Positions 1-13,384 of a stretch of 64,000 nucleotides of DNA are shown in pieces. The DNA is from Rhizopus sp. PT2906. Its lineage: Eukaryota; Mucoromycota; Mucoromycetes; Mucorales; Rhizopodaceae. Below the pieces are notes generated by a model, which did not search any database, was not told the DNA's origin, and saw nothing but the letters and a program-made list of their open reading frames with translations. The translations under genes and the position numbers were made by a program. Position 1 is the first letter of the stretch; each line of letters starts with the position of its first letter. The stretch covers positions 62,001 through 126,000 of the forward strand of contig JAMYHX010000005.1 of NCBI GenBank assembly GCA_025529335.1, written 5' to 3'.

Positions 1-82
1 ATACTCAAAAAGACAGAATCCATTGTCTTTTAAATAATAAAGAAAGGATGGATAATCAACTGAAGAATAATTATTATTGATT

Positions 83-1269
<1,187 letters not shown>

Positions 1270-1654
1270 GTTTAAAAATAGAAAGAAAGAAAGAAAGAAA
1301 AAGAAAAAAAAGGCTGCTTTTAAAATAGTTGCGTTGTCCTTATTGCTGTGCAGGACGAAGGGAAGCAGTCTTTTTTTCTCTTTTATTATATCACTTTATT
1401 TAAGGCTTATTATTGGATAAAGTATATCATTTGTTCTCTCTTTTATCTGCCCAATATGAACCAAAAGATTCACTATGTCCTTCTGTGTTATCCTAAGAAA
1501 AAAAAAAGCATGTATAATAAATAATAAACTCCGCTAAACGCGCCTTGGAAAGTTTATTTGAAAACGGAGGATCTTTTTTTTTTTTTTTTTTTTTCCTTCT
1601 TTCTTTACTTTAGCAAAAACTACTATTTAGAAAGATTTGCTATTGAATAAAACA
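1270..1654. promoter_or_regulatory. Divergent NKAP/MED23 intergenic promoter region
   Basis: This non-coding stretch separates the start codons of two divergent genes. It holds purine-rich tracts just upstream of NKAP and a run of more than 20 T near 1575-1595, about 60 bp upstream of the MED23 ATG. No TATA box or factor site stands out clearly. Poly(dA:dT) tracts of this kind often mark nucleosome-depleted fungal promoters, but that role is inference here. Confidence 0.45.
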
Positions 1655-4600
1655 ATGGAGGCACTACGAACTGTTTTTTCTCGTCTATTTTCAGATTTAC
1701 AAGATATAAATACTACAGTAAGCAAAGAAGGAACAAAGAAGAAACAGAGGAGAACATGTACTTATTATCGCTACAGGACAGACAAGGAATAGATAGAGCA
1801 TTCTATGGGTATGTGACATCATTAATAGATGAATCTATATACTGACATCTATCTATAGAAATCCTACTAAAAAGAGACGTCTTAACTTACTTCATCCAGA
1901 CACAAAAGAAAGCATATATGATCAGGGCCTTATTCAGCTTCCATTAACCTCGAGCATCATTGATTATGAATCCATAGTAAGCGACTTTATTAGAACATGT
2001 CAAGTAGGCACAAACATTGTAAAGCACATATACTAGCGTATGCTACACACACACACTCACAGAATTAAAAAAAATATTTGTGTGCATAGGAAGAGCAACT
2101 TAAAGCCATCATTATGAAGCTTAGAGAACCACCATTAACATTAGAAAAGACATATCGTGTGATTACATTTCTACATTATGTTCTGAAAGAGATACCCATC
2201 ACAACCACAAATAGTAGCAATAGTGGCTTTCCATTAGGACCTGTCATCAAGGATCTATCACTTGCATTATCCTTACGATCCAATACACCGCATGTTTACT
2301 CTATATGGATCATCATCATACAGTTTATGCTATCTTGTCTCAAAAGTGTACCTCAACAGACACTTTTCCATGCTGGGGTGACTACGCCTGTCATATTGGG
2401 TGTCATCAAACAAGTGCTGTTAGGGATGACAAGCTTACCTGAAAAAAATATGAATCTCATTCAGCAGAAATGCTTTTCGGTTGGAAGAGAGCTGTTGAAT
2501 TTATTTTTGATCAGAGATCCTAGTGTTGTAAAGGAAAGCGATGATATGGACATGGATTCATCTATTCAGAATTTTACGGCTACTAGTGGCAACAACAACA
2601 ACAACAATAGTATGAGTGCGATATCCTTCTATGATGTGATTTATTCAGTAAGCAATTGATAGAACATAAAAAAAAATGTATAGCAACCGGGAGGGCTAAT
2701 ATAATGTAGTTTCCTGAATTGTATGGCCATTTAAGTACAACACCTGCAACAACTGAAATGTATCCTCCATCACCTCAACCGTCCATTGCGAACAGCAATA
2801 TATGGCTGATGACACTATCTTTTATGACAGCATCCATATTACAGGATCACAAATTGTTAGAAAGGATACCTACGTTGATGGCCATTAATATAATCAAGCA
2901 CATCCTGAAAGAAATCAATACGCTTCCTCCCAACTTGACCACAACTCAGGTCAACTGTATCAACAAGGGGAAGGAGCTGATCAACCTTTTACTGTTGGGT
3001 GCATCAGGCGATGGTGCCGGTGTTGTGTCTCATTATGATATTATTGTAGCAGTAAGCAATATCACTCAAGATAACTTGATCGCTTCTTTATTAACGCTAG
3101 TGCGTAGTTACCAGACGTCTATGGACACTTTTTGGGCGGTACGTTTCCTCAAAGCATACATTGGACTCTGGAAAAGTTTATCAACGAATTGGGTAAAAGG
3201 CGTCGTCATCTAGCCTTCTTAATGATGCCTCCTGATGCCTCTTGGCCCCTTATTTCACAAATGAGTAGGCGTCATGAATATAACGATCTGACGACTAGAA
3301 CAAGTTATCACATGTTTGAAGGTGATTTGGTAAGGAGATTGTCAACTACTTTGATAAGAAGAGAAAAAGTACTGATTTGCTTAATAGATTGAGTTTGTAA
3401 AAGAAGGTAACTCAACAAACACTGAAACACACTTTCGGGATATGTTACATCAACGAGCATCTATGGATGAATTTCGACAATTGGCCATGTCACTAACACA
3501 GACAGGTTTGGATACGACTCAGATTAGAAAAGCTATGGTAGCAAAAGTAAGAGATGTGATACGATGTATTCAACAACATAGTCGAAAGGGTAGAGCAGAG
3601 GATAAGGATGAAAAAGGTATTTAAAAAAAGATGAAGAAAAGTAGTATTAAATCATTATATAAGCGTTTGAACCCTTCAATCCTTCCTTGACAAATATCAA
3701 AGGGGAGGATATCAAGATGGCGATACCTGAAAACATTCATCTCTGGGAGTTAATGACGGAAACAGCTGATCAGCTATATAGTTTTGTTTCAGGAGAGTAA
3801 AGTAACTAAAAGAGTTATCAAGCCATGAATGTTTAATCTTTTCTTGTATCGATAGGTTCTTTTCTTATGAGGATATCCTACAAGACTTTTACGACTTGGT
3901 TTATAAGCCAGATGGGACACCTTATACGTCAAGCACAAAGAACCACATTGCTAAAGATAATGGTCTTGTCTGGTTGCTACTGCAGCTCTTTTGTAAGTCT
4001 TTATATTTACACTTTCTTTTGAGTGCTTATAAGAAAAACAACAAATAGATATAGAAAAGGTGTCAACAAATGTGATTCAAAAGGATTTTGAAAATGATGA
4101 AAGACTCTTTGACAAACTTGTTAAGCTGTACAACGAAGAACAGACTGAATCGAAGGATGCGTTTACCTTACGTGATTTATCCCTTCAGTGTGCAATCAAT
4201 CACCAAAAAGCACATATCAAGGATGTGACAAACATTAAACAAAGACATCCTTTGATCACTGCTTCTTTACAATACGCCAGTCTTTGTTATCACATTCAAG
4301 CGTACTTTAATAATCATTATCACAGTAAGTCAATTGGTGTATGTATTACAGTGTGATACTTATCATACAAATAGGCAATGTACCAACCAATTCTACACTA
4401 TTTCGTAACTTGGATTTGCAAGAGATGACCAAAATTGCCATGGAAAGTCAACTAAGACAAGATGTAGTGCCATATACACTCTATGTTTACCTTGTGCCCA
4501 CCAAAGCCGATATTGATACACTCGGGCACTCATCTACGACCTATATTAAAGGGGGTACACTCAATTACAAGTTATTGGATTTACTGTGTATCAATGCAAA

Positions 4601-6414
4601 ACATAGGTAGATTAACGACATCAATCATGCTCGGATCATTCTTCTCTCTTTGTATTGACACTTCTTATTAGGTTACTACAAGTTATATACAAGATGATGT
4701 TGGACAGTGAACTTGGACCACGATACCAATCCACTGCTTCACCTGTTGCCTGTGTTCCACCTAACGTGCTTGACGTCGTGTACAAACTGTTGTATAGCGC
4801 ACCGTGTTCGTAAGTGAAGTCACTATTATCGTCTCTCCCCAAAGAGATACTTATCTTATATAGAGCTGAATTGATGGTAAAAGAGATCTTTGACAAATTG
4901 AGACGTTGTGACAAGATGATAAAAATGAAACGTACTGGTGAAAGTGAATCTTTACCAACACAATTACCCGACCAGACAATGCGCTGGCTACAGACCATCC
5001 TTCAGCTTATGAATTACAGATTCATACGGTTTTTAAAATATTCCCCACTTTCTTCTGGATTACTTCATTATATTCGATACTCTATATCGTTTCTTGAAAG
5101 CAGGCAGTGTTATCAGTCACTCGAATCGTTTACTGTGAACATTATAGTAAGTAGAGGTTTAACCTATGACATGTACACTAAAAGCAATAGCAGAATATGC
5201 AAATGGATGTAAAGCTCCTCCGTTCATTAGACGATCCACATAGAGAAAAAACAATCTGGTTTGGAGAATCCGAGATGCTGGCTCGATTGACTGTGTGCAC
5301 CATCAGTCGTCTGATCAAGACAAGAGGACAGGCAGATATCAAGACAGAGCAGATTCATCGTGTGTTATCTAATCTATACGAACATTCGCTTGACTGGTCT
5401 TCAGCAGCTCTAGAACATTTCCCTCCTGTGGTTCGAGCCTTTTATGAATCGCCTAGCAACCAAACACCAAGGCCGAACGTAACAGCAGCCAAAGTGCAGC
5501 AAATCGTGTCTAATAACAAGGTACTGACGACCTACCTACTTCAAGGATCTCCAGAGGCAGAAAGGATGGCCATTCAGTATTTCTCAAGTGCAGAAAACCA
5601 ATCTAGTCTACTGTGCATCATGTGGGTCATTGCCATTACTCGCTCTACGGCAGAGTGCTTCCATATGCAATCTGTACGTAAATTATTGCTGCTGATACCT
5701 CCCTCTAAAATGGCAACAAACACAATTGATCTGATGGACTTTATACTAAGCGTAGAATATCCATCCAATGCTCAATCATCCGTAAGTTCGTTTTAAGCAC
5801 CCTTTCTGAATCTTATGTTTCTTATATGCTTTTCTTTAGATATTTGTGCTTTTGGACGCATTCATTTGGAAATATCAGTGGGTCAATTTCAACCACGTCC
5901 TCTTTGCACTGACCAAGGGCAGCGGTACCCCCGAAAGGACGAGTAAGGCTATGGCCGCTCTTCGTTACTTACTCCTCGAATCCTCAGAGCTCGTTAAACG
6001 CGTTCACAAATGGGATTCTCTCGGCTTCAGTTGTCGTCCATGGACAGAGGAAAACTTTCAAGAAAAACTTATGGCTTATTTACGAGTGTTCCCCGAGTAC
6101 AGCGAGTTTGAAGCGTTTGCTATGCAACAGTTTGAGCCTAGGATCGACCTTTCACCGCCATTGCAGGTCAAGCTACCCATCTATTTTGGCAATGTCATCA
6201 GTGACTTTGTTGTTTCCCTAGAAAACATTCTGATGCGACTGGTGGAGTATGGCCAGTCAGCGCTATTGATCGACATATTAGATAAACATGGACATTTGTT
6301 CAAGTATCATCAGTGTCCATTATCATTTGTAGCCAACTTTTTCCTGTACTATCACACATCGCCCACATTGATGAATCTCTCTGTTCGTAAACGAATTTTG
6401 AGGCTGATAGGTAC

Positions 6415-6453
<39 letters not shown>

Positions 6454-7724
6454 TAATAGACTTTTTTTTCTCTTGACACATTGATTCATATTCTGTCCTA
6501 GATTTTGATCAGTACAATATTGCGCCTGAAGCGATAGCCTATGCTCAAAATGAAGATGATGATGGTAGCTTGTTTGATGCTGGATACTTTGAAAGGGTTA
6601 TTTATAAGCTTGCTAAAAGTACAAGACAAGAAAAAAGAGAGAGAAAAACGACAGATGCTAATCATATATACTTAGGCATAAACCCTCAAACATGTGCTCC
6701 CAGAGCCAACCCAGATCTACCCGAACGTCATTTTCGAGAGATTGGCAGTCCAGCCATAGAAGGGATTGTCATTGCCACCTTGGAGACCATGTTGACCACG
6801 ACAGCTCCGTCAACGATTATAAAGTATTTCTTGGACTTGGCACTGCTAAGAGAATCACATCATGTGGGTGTATCTGCATTGACGATCCATGCTATTGGTC
6901 TACTCATACCATTACTACCTCCACAAGACTTTATTCATCCTATGTTTAAAGAACTGAATGACTTGATATTGACTGATCCTTATTTGCTGGCAGTATCTGA
7001 GCCATGTCGATTGGTATGTGTATAAGAAACAGAAGTAGAGTGACGTTATCTCTAATGAATTATAGATTCGATGTGGTATACCCAAAAGTGTGAATGGAAA
7101 ATATACCATGACTCAGAGCCTTCCTGATCTGACGACGACACCTGTCTTGAAAGATTCGATGAGTGCTCGAGTGGGAAAAGCGATGATATTTCCTTATATA
7201 TTTAACGACTACACGTTTAATTTACATAACTACAGCACAAATGCACCGAATAGCTTTCTAACATTATTTCACAGTATGGTGCATTATTCAAGTCTGGATA
7301 TCTTTGGCATCTTTTTGGAGTACTTTCAAACCCTACGTAACTCAGAAAAGCTATTAACTGATGTACAGCTACTCTATGTCTGCTTCTTGATTGGACCCGC
7401 GTTACATCGTATTGAAAAACTAGACATTAGTGAGGCCGGGGTAAGTTTATTCAAACCAAGTTTTAATACATATGTGTGTGTGTGCTAATCCTCTCCTTTT
7501 TTTAGTTCTTGGTTGAATTGATGCATATGGTCAAACAGGTCACTACGCTCATGGACATGAAAGATGGCTGGACAACACAGGCACTTGAACAATCCTTTGA
7601 CTTTTTGTATCATATTCGAACAAGGTTTGTAAAAACTAATGAGTTAGCTGCTCAAATAAGGGAAATTATTCGTTCCATGAATCCGCCAATATCCCAAAGG
7701 CTCCTGAGGCTGGTAATGGTTTAA
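1655..7724 (+). CDS. MED23: Mediator complex subunit 23 (MED23)
   Basis: MED23 is a tail-module Mediator subunit that links sequence-specific activators to RNA polymerase II. The gene is split by many short introns, one containing an (AT)n run at 6416-6451. The model starts at ATG 1655 (MEALRTVFSRLFSD). The middle and C-terminal parts match animal MED23 block by block: IFVLLDAFIWKYQWVNFNHV, a segment reading LPIYFGNVISDFVV, KYHQCPLSFVANFFLYYHT, a later TDVQLLYVCFLIGPALHRIE, and QSFDFLYHIRTRFV near the end. Protein length is roughly 1,300-1,400 aa, in the family range. MED23 is absent from budding yeast, so retention here supports an early-diverging fungus. Exact exon borders in the first 4 kb are uncertain, and a further C-terminal exon cannot be excluded. 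Confidence 0.88.
6416..6451. repeat. (AT)n microsatellite in a MED23 intron
   Basis: An uninterrupted alternating AT run of about 36 bp begins a few bases after a donor-like GTACGT and lies inside an intron between two conserved MED23 exons. It is a simple repeat likely to vary in length between strains. Confidence 0.9.
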
Positions 7725-7956
7725 ATAAACCTATAATTGTATTTTTCTCTTGTAAAAGAGCAGTTCTTTAAGAAATATTGACTTGTTTTATTGTGATGCA
7801 CACAGATACGCTCATAAGCAAAAGACCCTTTTAGCAGCCTTATAAAGAAATGGAATCATCAGTGTTAAAGAAGATTCAGACCTAATAAATTGATAAAGAC
7901 GAGGTCAACTCTTTTAACAGTTACCATCTGGACAGTGTAGATCTCATAAGGAAAAT

Positions 7957-8431
7957 TCAGACACCCAAAAATTTGATGTAGGGATGAAAGAGAAAACAAG
8001 TTATTGAACAAAAAACAAAAGTAAAACGCAAGCAATTACTGTAAAACAATTTTATTAAATGTGGTTGAATGGATAACTTTACAATAATTGTTATAAAAAA
8101 TAATATGAAAAAAAAGTTGAGCATTCGCTTTTTATCCAGCCAAGCATGGTAGTTTGGTGAATTGCTCTTTGAAGATGAAGAGAAGACAGGCCCGAAAGAA
8201 GCAAGTCTATCCAGTGCTTTGCTTACTTCATCTTTTAGAAGTGTTGCCATTGATTTCAGTTTTTCTTTGTATAGCATGAGGCTTTATAGAAAGAGAATCA
8301 TACCCTGCTGCTGGTTGGACTAAGGGCATTCGTACTCTTTTGCATACTCTTTCTGTCATATACTTTGATGGTGACTTGAGTGTAGTTTGAAGAAAATCGG
8401 CTTTTAAGCCGTAAATCTCTAAGGAGAACAC
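7957..8431 (-). CDS. Hypothetical small protein with a C-terminal membrane segment
   Basis: I do not recognise this family. An open frame starting at 8431 (MFSLEIYGLKADFLQTTLKS) joins in frame across a 39 nt candidate intron (GTATGA...CAAAG) to a second exon reading KLKSMATLLKDEVSKALDRL. The second exon then has a serine-rich linker and a strongly hydrophobic stretch (FFFILFFITIIVKLSI) near the C-terminus, which would make it a tail-anchored or single-pass protein of about 145 aa. Alternatively the hydrophobic tail is read-through of non-coding AT-rich DNA and the true end is earlier. It is convergent with MED23. The frame-preserving junction and non-repetitive composition favour a real gene, with moderate confidence. 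Confidence 0.4.
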
Positions 8432-8612
8432 AGAAAAAGAGGGTGGATGGAAGGGTCACAAGATAAAGCAAGATCAAATAGATCAGCTTTTACCCATTAC
8501 CTATGATATCATCCAACAAAACTTTTCACCATCCTATTTTGTGTTCATTTCAAGAAGAAAAAGAGATAAAAAAAAAAAAATAACGTTGTTATTTATTCTA
8601 ATTATTCTAATT

Positions 8613-9325
8613 TTATGTTGTCAGTTGATCAACAAAGAAGCAAGAACAAGTGTAATCATGATAAATCGCTTTGGGTAAATCTTCTACTTTGTTGCTGTTG
8701 CTTATTTTTATGTCTTCCCAATCGCTTAAATCAGCTTGCTGAGAGGAATTTCCTTGGTTTGATTAGTCAATAATGTTGTTGTTGGTTAGCCTTTATAAAG
8801 AATAGGCAATTATATTTAGCGATTGTAAAGTATAATATTTGAAATAGGTAAAAATATGTACGTCTGCGATAAACAACGGCCCTTTTCGGTACGTTTTGTT
8901 GTCTAAATGAAATAAGAGTCCTTTTGTCAGAGCTATTATATTTTTAATGATTTTTTGTTTTACTTTAGTTGCTTCATGAGACAATATATAGTCAAGCTTT
9001 CTTTTCTGCGTGTTCGTACTAATACTTTCCTTAACTGTGTCTGTCCAATAAATATCCAAGTGTGTGCTCTCGGTCAGCATCTAAAATCATAATTAGTCAA
9101 AAGTGTTATGCTCTATGTCTAAAAAAATCGTACCAGAAAATCGGTTCGAATGTATTCTTCATATAAAAAGCTTTTTAATTGCTCATCCTGTATTTCATTA
9201 TAAGCAGATGTTACAGCAACTTTTAATTCATCCTGGGTAAAAGAACGCGTTTTGAAACCAAAATGGATATAGAAAGACTGTGGGTCAAATTCTTCTGCTT
9301 GATTCAAGACATATGCTTTTTTAGT
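8613..9325 (-). CDS. Hypothetical protein, three-exon model, 5' end unresolved
   Basis: Three minus-strand exons join in frame: about 9325-9134 (FDPQSFYIHFGFKTRSFTQD), 9080-8862 (TESTHLDIYWTDTVKESIST, later KGLLFHLDNKTYRKG) and 8738-8613 (QADLSDWEDIKISNSNKVED, ending in QLTT). Junctions have good sites (donor GTACGA with acceptor TTTTAG; donor GTACAT with acceptor TTCCTCTCAG) and both are phase 0. I do not recognise the family. The upstream exon would lie between 9325 and the inverted-repeat element at 9447. An ATG at 9389 is present but does not join in frame, so the 5' end may have been cut by that insertion. It may be a truncated gene. Confidence 0.42.
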
Positions 9326-9446
9326 CCTAAAATAACATGAGTTAATACTGAAACAAACCAGAGAGCATATAACACTGCATGGTATACATTTTTGTTAAGG
9401 TTGCGGGCTATTGATGGATTAATGAAAGAAAAACACTAGACACACA

Positions 9447-9928
9447 CGAAAATTCGGGTTTTGCTATTTGCACTACTCATTTGCACTACAATTTCTCAAT
9501 TAGTGGCGTAAACAACTCCATTTGCACAGCAAGCATCATATATATTGCGTTTACCTTATAAACAGTCCAACTTGTAAAGTATTATTTGAAGAAAGAAAAA
9601 CAAAAATAAAGGACTGACCACAAAATACGTTGTTCTTATAGACGCGACATGCCCAATTCACATTGGCCGTGGTAAGTTCATGCAATAATCCTTTTTTTCT
9701 TATAAAATTATGTTATTTGTAATAACAAATCCTCTCTCATCTCAACATAATAAAGAGATCATTACAGACTCGTCGACGCCTGCTTCTCTTATACTTCAGT
9801 ATTGTGTATAGTGTCGTGTGGGTGCGGTTTGTCTAGTGCTGCTTGCTGTGCAAATGAAGTTGCTTATATCACTAATTGGGAATTTGTAGTGCAAATCTGT
9901 AGTGCAAAAAGCAAAACCCTATTTTTCG
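9447..9928. mobile_element. Non-autonomous inverted-repeat (MITE/foldback-like) element, ~482 bp
   Basis: The first ~91 bp (9447-9537) and the reverse complement of the last ~91 bp (9838-9928) align along their whole length with roughly 80% identity by eye. Both begin CGAAAA, then share GGGTTTTGC, TTTGCACTAC (twice), AATTAGTG and CATTTGCACAGCAAGCA. The interior of about 300 bp has no open frame I can support. This is the layout of a MITE or foldback element. No clear target-site duplication is visible at the edges, so superfamily cannot be assigned. It sits immediately upstream of a decayed retroelement ORF and next to the broken 5' end of the minus-strand gene. Confidence 0.72.
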
Positions 9929-9960
9929 GCTTTCCACCACTTTCCATAAATTCTTGCCTT

Positions 9961-10766
9961 TATTTGAGAAAGTATCCACAACAGCAGGCTTGGTACATAC
10001 CAACTATAAAGCAGTTGCAAGCAGAACTGGCTGCAGCTAAGGTTGAAATCACCTGGCTCAAACAACAAAACGCTTCCCTCCTTGAGCGATCAGCTCACGT
10101 GTTCAATGCCGCTACTCCTAAGAAATTCCCTTCTACTGACGTCTCCCTTCCACCGGTACCCTCTCCACTGACGTCTCCCTCACTCGCATTCTAATCCCCA
10201 TTGCAACCCAAGCCTCCTCAGAAGCGTTCTCCATCTTCCGATTTAGATTCCCCTCCTCTTCAGAAAGCTGCCAAGCTTAAAGCTTCCACGCCCTTTCCTA
10301 GTCCAATGGCTGTTGCTCGCGTCTTCAGTGCCCGTTCCGCCCAACATAGCTACATGTTCCTATACCTGTCTCTATGCCGCCGCATTCATATAGGTCAACT
10401 ATGCTCTCGTCTGCGTCAACTGAATATCAACACCCGCTGTATCCTCAACATCCATCGTCACCTTGTTGCCCTCTTAATTCATAATGATTATAAAGTTGAA
10501 CTCCGCTCACAATTAAAGAAATTTATGATTCCCGTACAGGATGATTACGACGACTGAGACAAAGCGAACAGAACGAGCGTCATGTGTGTCCTGTCTACCT
10601 TTTGCATCTTCCATGCTCTCGATTACATTAAAGGTCCTGTCAAGCAGGCTGTAGCTAATTTCTTTGCTAAAAAAGGATATATTGATCGTAACGAATACCT
10701 TGACCTCTTTTCCGTCAAAAAGGGCATGAGCTTCACTTACTGCTTTCTCAATAGCCTCCCTTTCTG
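9961..10766 (+). pseudogene. Decayed LINE-type retrotransposon ORF1 (gag-like) fragment
   Basis: Three adjacent plus-strand frames read as one broken protein. The first has a short coiled coil (IKQLQAELAAAKVEITWLKQ) and a Pro/Ser-rich linker. The second carries a basic segment and LCSRLRQLNINTRCILNIHR followed by LLIHNDYKVELRSQLKKFMI. The third has ALDYIKGPVKQAVANFFAKK. This order resembles the ORF1 proteins of LINE-type elements that are common in Mucorales (recalled family pattern, not searched). Stops at about 10193 and 10555 and a frame change break it, and no reverse transcriptase follows. It is a relic. Confidence 0.55.
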
Positions 10767-10799
10767 AGATACACTTCTCTGTCCCTTTCTTCAAGTCAC

Positions 10800-12072
10800 A
10801 ACATGCTTACCCTCAAGCTCAGAAGGGTTTTTAGATATTTCATTCATTCATTCTTTGAACTTGCTCAATTGGGTTTAATAAATAAAAGATTATTTAAGCA
10901 CATTGTTCCCAAACATTGTAAAATTTCCTATTTAGCTATGATGTTTCAAGAATTTTGCTGATCAGGACAAATAAATAAATACAACTGTTTCAGCCTCAAC
11001 CTGTCTGAAAACACGACGTCTTCAGTTAAAATAGTATACAACAACAAAAATCCCATCTATATTGCGCCACAGTATGTTTATGATGATGGTCCCTTCATAT
11101 TATCGGCTAAATAAATGCTATCAGACAGTTGTGCTTCATGCAAAAAAAAGGGGGTAAGGGGAGTCATCATCAACGTGTACGGCGGGTAACCTTAAATAAA
11201 CAATGTATTGCTCATACTTTTTCATAAATTCAAGAATCAGAATGTTTGTGTGTATGCAAGTGATGCATTAAGAAAAAAGACTCATACATATCGATGATCA
11301 TTCTCCCGCCGTTTTTAATTCATTATGCTTAGCAGCTTTATTTACTACGGTTACATATTGAAGGCATAGCTTAGCACCTTAATTCTATAAATATCGTGAC
11401 AGCCATTATACCAGTTTTTATAATAATACCCTTGAAAGAGCGAAACAGAGAAAAAGAGAGAGAGAAAGAGTGATATTAAACTTGTGCTTAATACCCAATT
11501 ATGTTTTGTGAATAAATTAGATTTGCAGATCATTTATTGACCATTTTAAGACTGTGATACCTTGATTATTGCATCAATATCTGTATTCACCAAGAGCGGA
11601 TTTTAACGTAGATACATCTTCTTTTCGGTCTATTATTTAAGCCTGATTATTAATTCAAATATTAGTAAGAGTAAAGCTTATCCATTGCAAAGAAGTGTAA
11701 CTTGATAAGAGCATATACGCGCGCGCTTTCTGCTACTTCTTTATAGAAGGGTGACACTTGATCCCCACATGTACATGTATGTATGTATGTTATCAAATGT
11801 GCAACAATGGTAAACAAGGACCCTCTCTTTTCCTTGTTTTAAAGTAACAAAAATTCATCATTCTGATGCTAGTCAGACTCTAATACCAATCCCTCTTTTT
11901 ATCCCTAATTCAATCCACATGAATTAACCTTCTTTTTGACCACTCGTCAACCTTGGTTCTCCGAGACGTCACTTTTTTTACTTCATAGTCGTGTAATTAA
12001 TAATCATTATAGGCTATTTCATGCTTTGTAATTTTTAGATTCAGATTGTCATTTCGATTGCTTTCCATAAAC
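10800..12072. other. Intergenic, AT-rich, no supportable gene
   Basis: About 1.3 kb between the LINE relic and the oxidoreductase. Open frames here are short and low in complexity. I see a purine tract near 11450-11470 and a short ATGT repeat near 11778-11790, and no tRNA-like box pair. The last 100 bp before 12123 act as promoter for the downstream gene. Confidence 0.5.
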
Positions 12073-12080
12073 TATAAAAG
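12073..12080 (+). promoter_or_regulatory. TATA box of the alkenal/quinone reductase gene
   Basis: TATAAAAG lies 43 bp upstream of the ATG at 12123 and is followed by a pyrimidine-rich stretch where transcription would start about 30 bp downstream. This is one of the clearest TATA boxes in the window. It suggests a regulated rather than constitutive promoter, which would fit a stress-type oxidoreductase (inference). Confidence 0.55.
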
Positions 12081-12122
12081 CTCGCTTTCTTTTGTTTTTA
12101 TTTCTTTATCGAATTCTTCACC

Positions 12123-13231
12123 ATGGTCTCTAATAAGCAAGTCATCTTCACAAAGATTCCCACAAGCTACCCTCAACCAGGCGAGCACATGCAAGTCAAG
12201 GAATCAACCATTGACCTCGATCAAGAGCTTCCCAAGGGTACATTTATCATCAAGAACCTTGTCTTTTCCGTTGACCCTTACATGCGTGGTCGTATGAGAG
12301 ATCCTTCCATTCAATCTTACGCACCTGCCTTTGACTTGAACAAGCCGATGACAGGTGATACGATGGGTGTTGTCATTCGGTCTAACCATCCTGATTACAA
12401 AGTAAATGACCTTGTATACGGTCGTACAGCTCGTGGCCTTTTTGAAGAGTATTCGCTGGTCAATGCAGAATATGCCAAGAATTCATATGTCGTTCGTAAT
12501 GATCCCAAGGAAAATGGTCTCCCTATTAGACATTATGTTGGTGTCTTAGGTATGCCTGGTATGACAGCTTATTATGGGTATTGTTTAAAGTAAAAAAAAA
12601 AAAGTAGATAGAATATTAACATTAATTGATCTGTAGATTGCATGAAATTGGTAAACCCAAGAAAGGCGAAACACTCTATGTCTCGGCTGCTGCAGGTGCA
12701 GTGGGTCAATTGGTGGGTCAATTCGGCAAGGCTTTGGGTCTCTACGTGGTTGGTTCAGCAGGCAGTGATGAGAAGGTTGAGTACTTGAAATCCTTGGGCT
12801 TTGATGGTGCTTTCAACTATAAGAATGGCTCCATTGACGATAATCTGGCCAAGTATTGCCCGAATGGTATTGACATCTACTATGAAAACGTGGGTGGTGA
12901 AATGCTCGATGCTGTCTTGAAGCATGCCAATAACTATGCTCGAATTATCGCCTGTGGTATGATCTCTCAATATAACCGTGAAAAGCCTGATCCGATCTAT
13001 AATCTCATGAATATCGTGGCCAAGCGAATTACGATGCAAGGCTTTATCATCATGGACCATATGGACTTTGAAGAACAGTTTCTGAAGGATGTTACCTCTT
13101 TACTGTTGAGCGGTAAAGTCAAGTACCGCGAAGATATTGCAGAAGGTATTGACAAGACTCCAGAGGCTCTTTGTGATGTCTTGTATGGCAAAAACTTTGG
13201 TAAGCAAGTGGTTCATATTGCAGATTTGTAA
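12123..13231 (+). CDS. NADP-dependent alkenal double-bond reductase / zinc-independent MDR oxidoreductase
   Basis: Two exons (12123-12577 and 12637-13231) separated by a 59 nt intron encode 349 aa. The protein is a medium-chain dehydrogenase/reductase of the leukotriene B4 12-hydroxydehydrogenase (prostaglandin reductase) type, which reduces alpha,beta-unsaturated aldehydes and ketones with NADPH. Signs are the N-terminal VDPYMRGRM motif, GVLGMPGMTAYYG just before the intron, a glycine-rich Rossmann loop AAAGAVGQLVGQ near residue 168, and DIYYENVGGEMLDAVL. The catalytic zinc ligands of alcohol dehydrogenases are absent, as expected in this subfamily. It is a probable cytosolic detoxification enzyme, and the exact substrate cannot be read from sequence. 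Confidence 0.9.
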
Positions 13232-13384
13232 ATAAAAAAAGTAAATTCGTCACACTTGCCTTTTTTAAATAATGACGCAACAAGTATATTTCGTTTTACG
13301 TAAATACCCAACGAAAAATACTGCTATTTCTTAAACTGAAGCCACGTCTCAAACGCCACAAAATATTTTATTTTATTCATCTTT

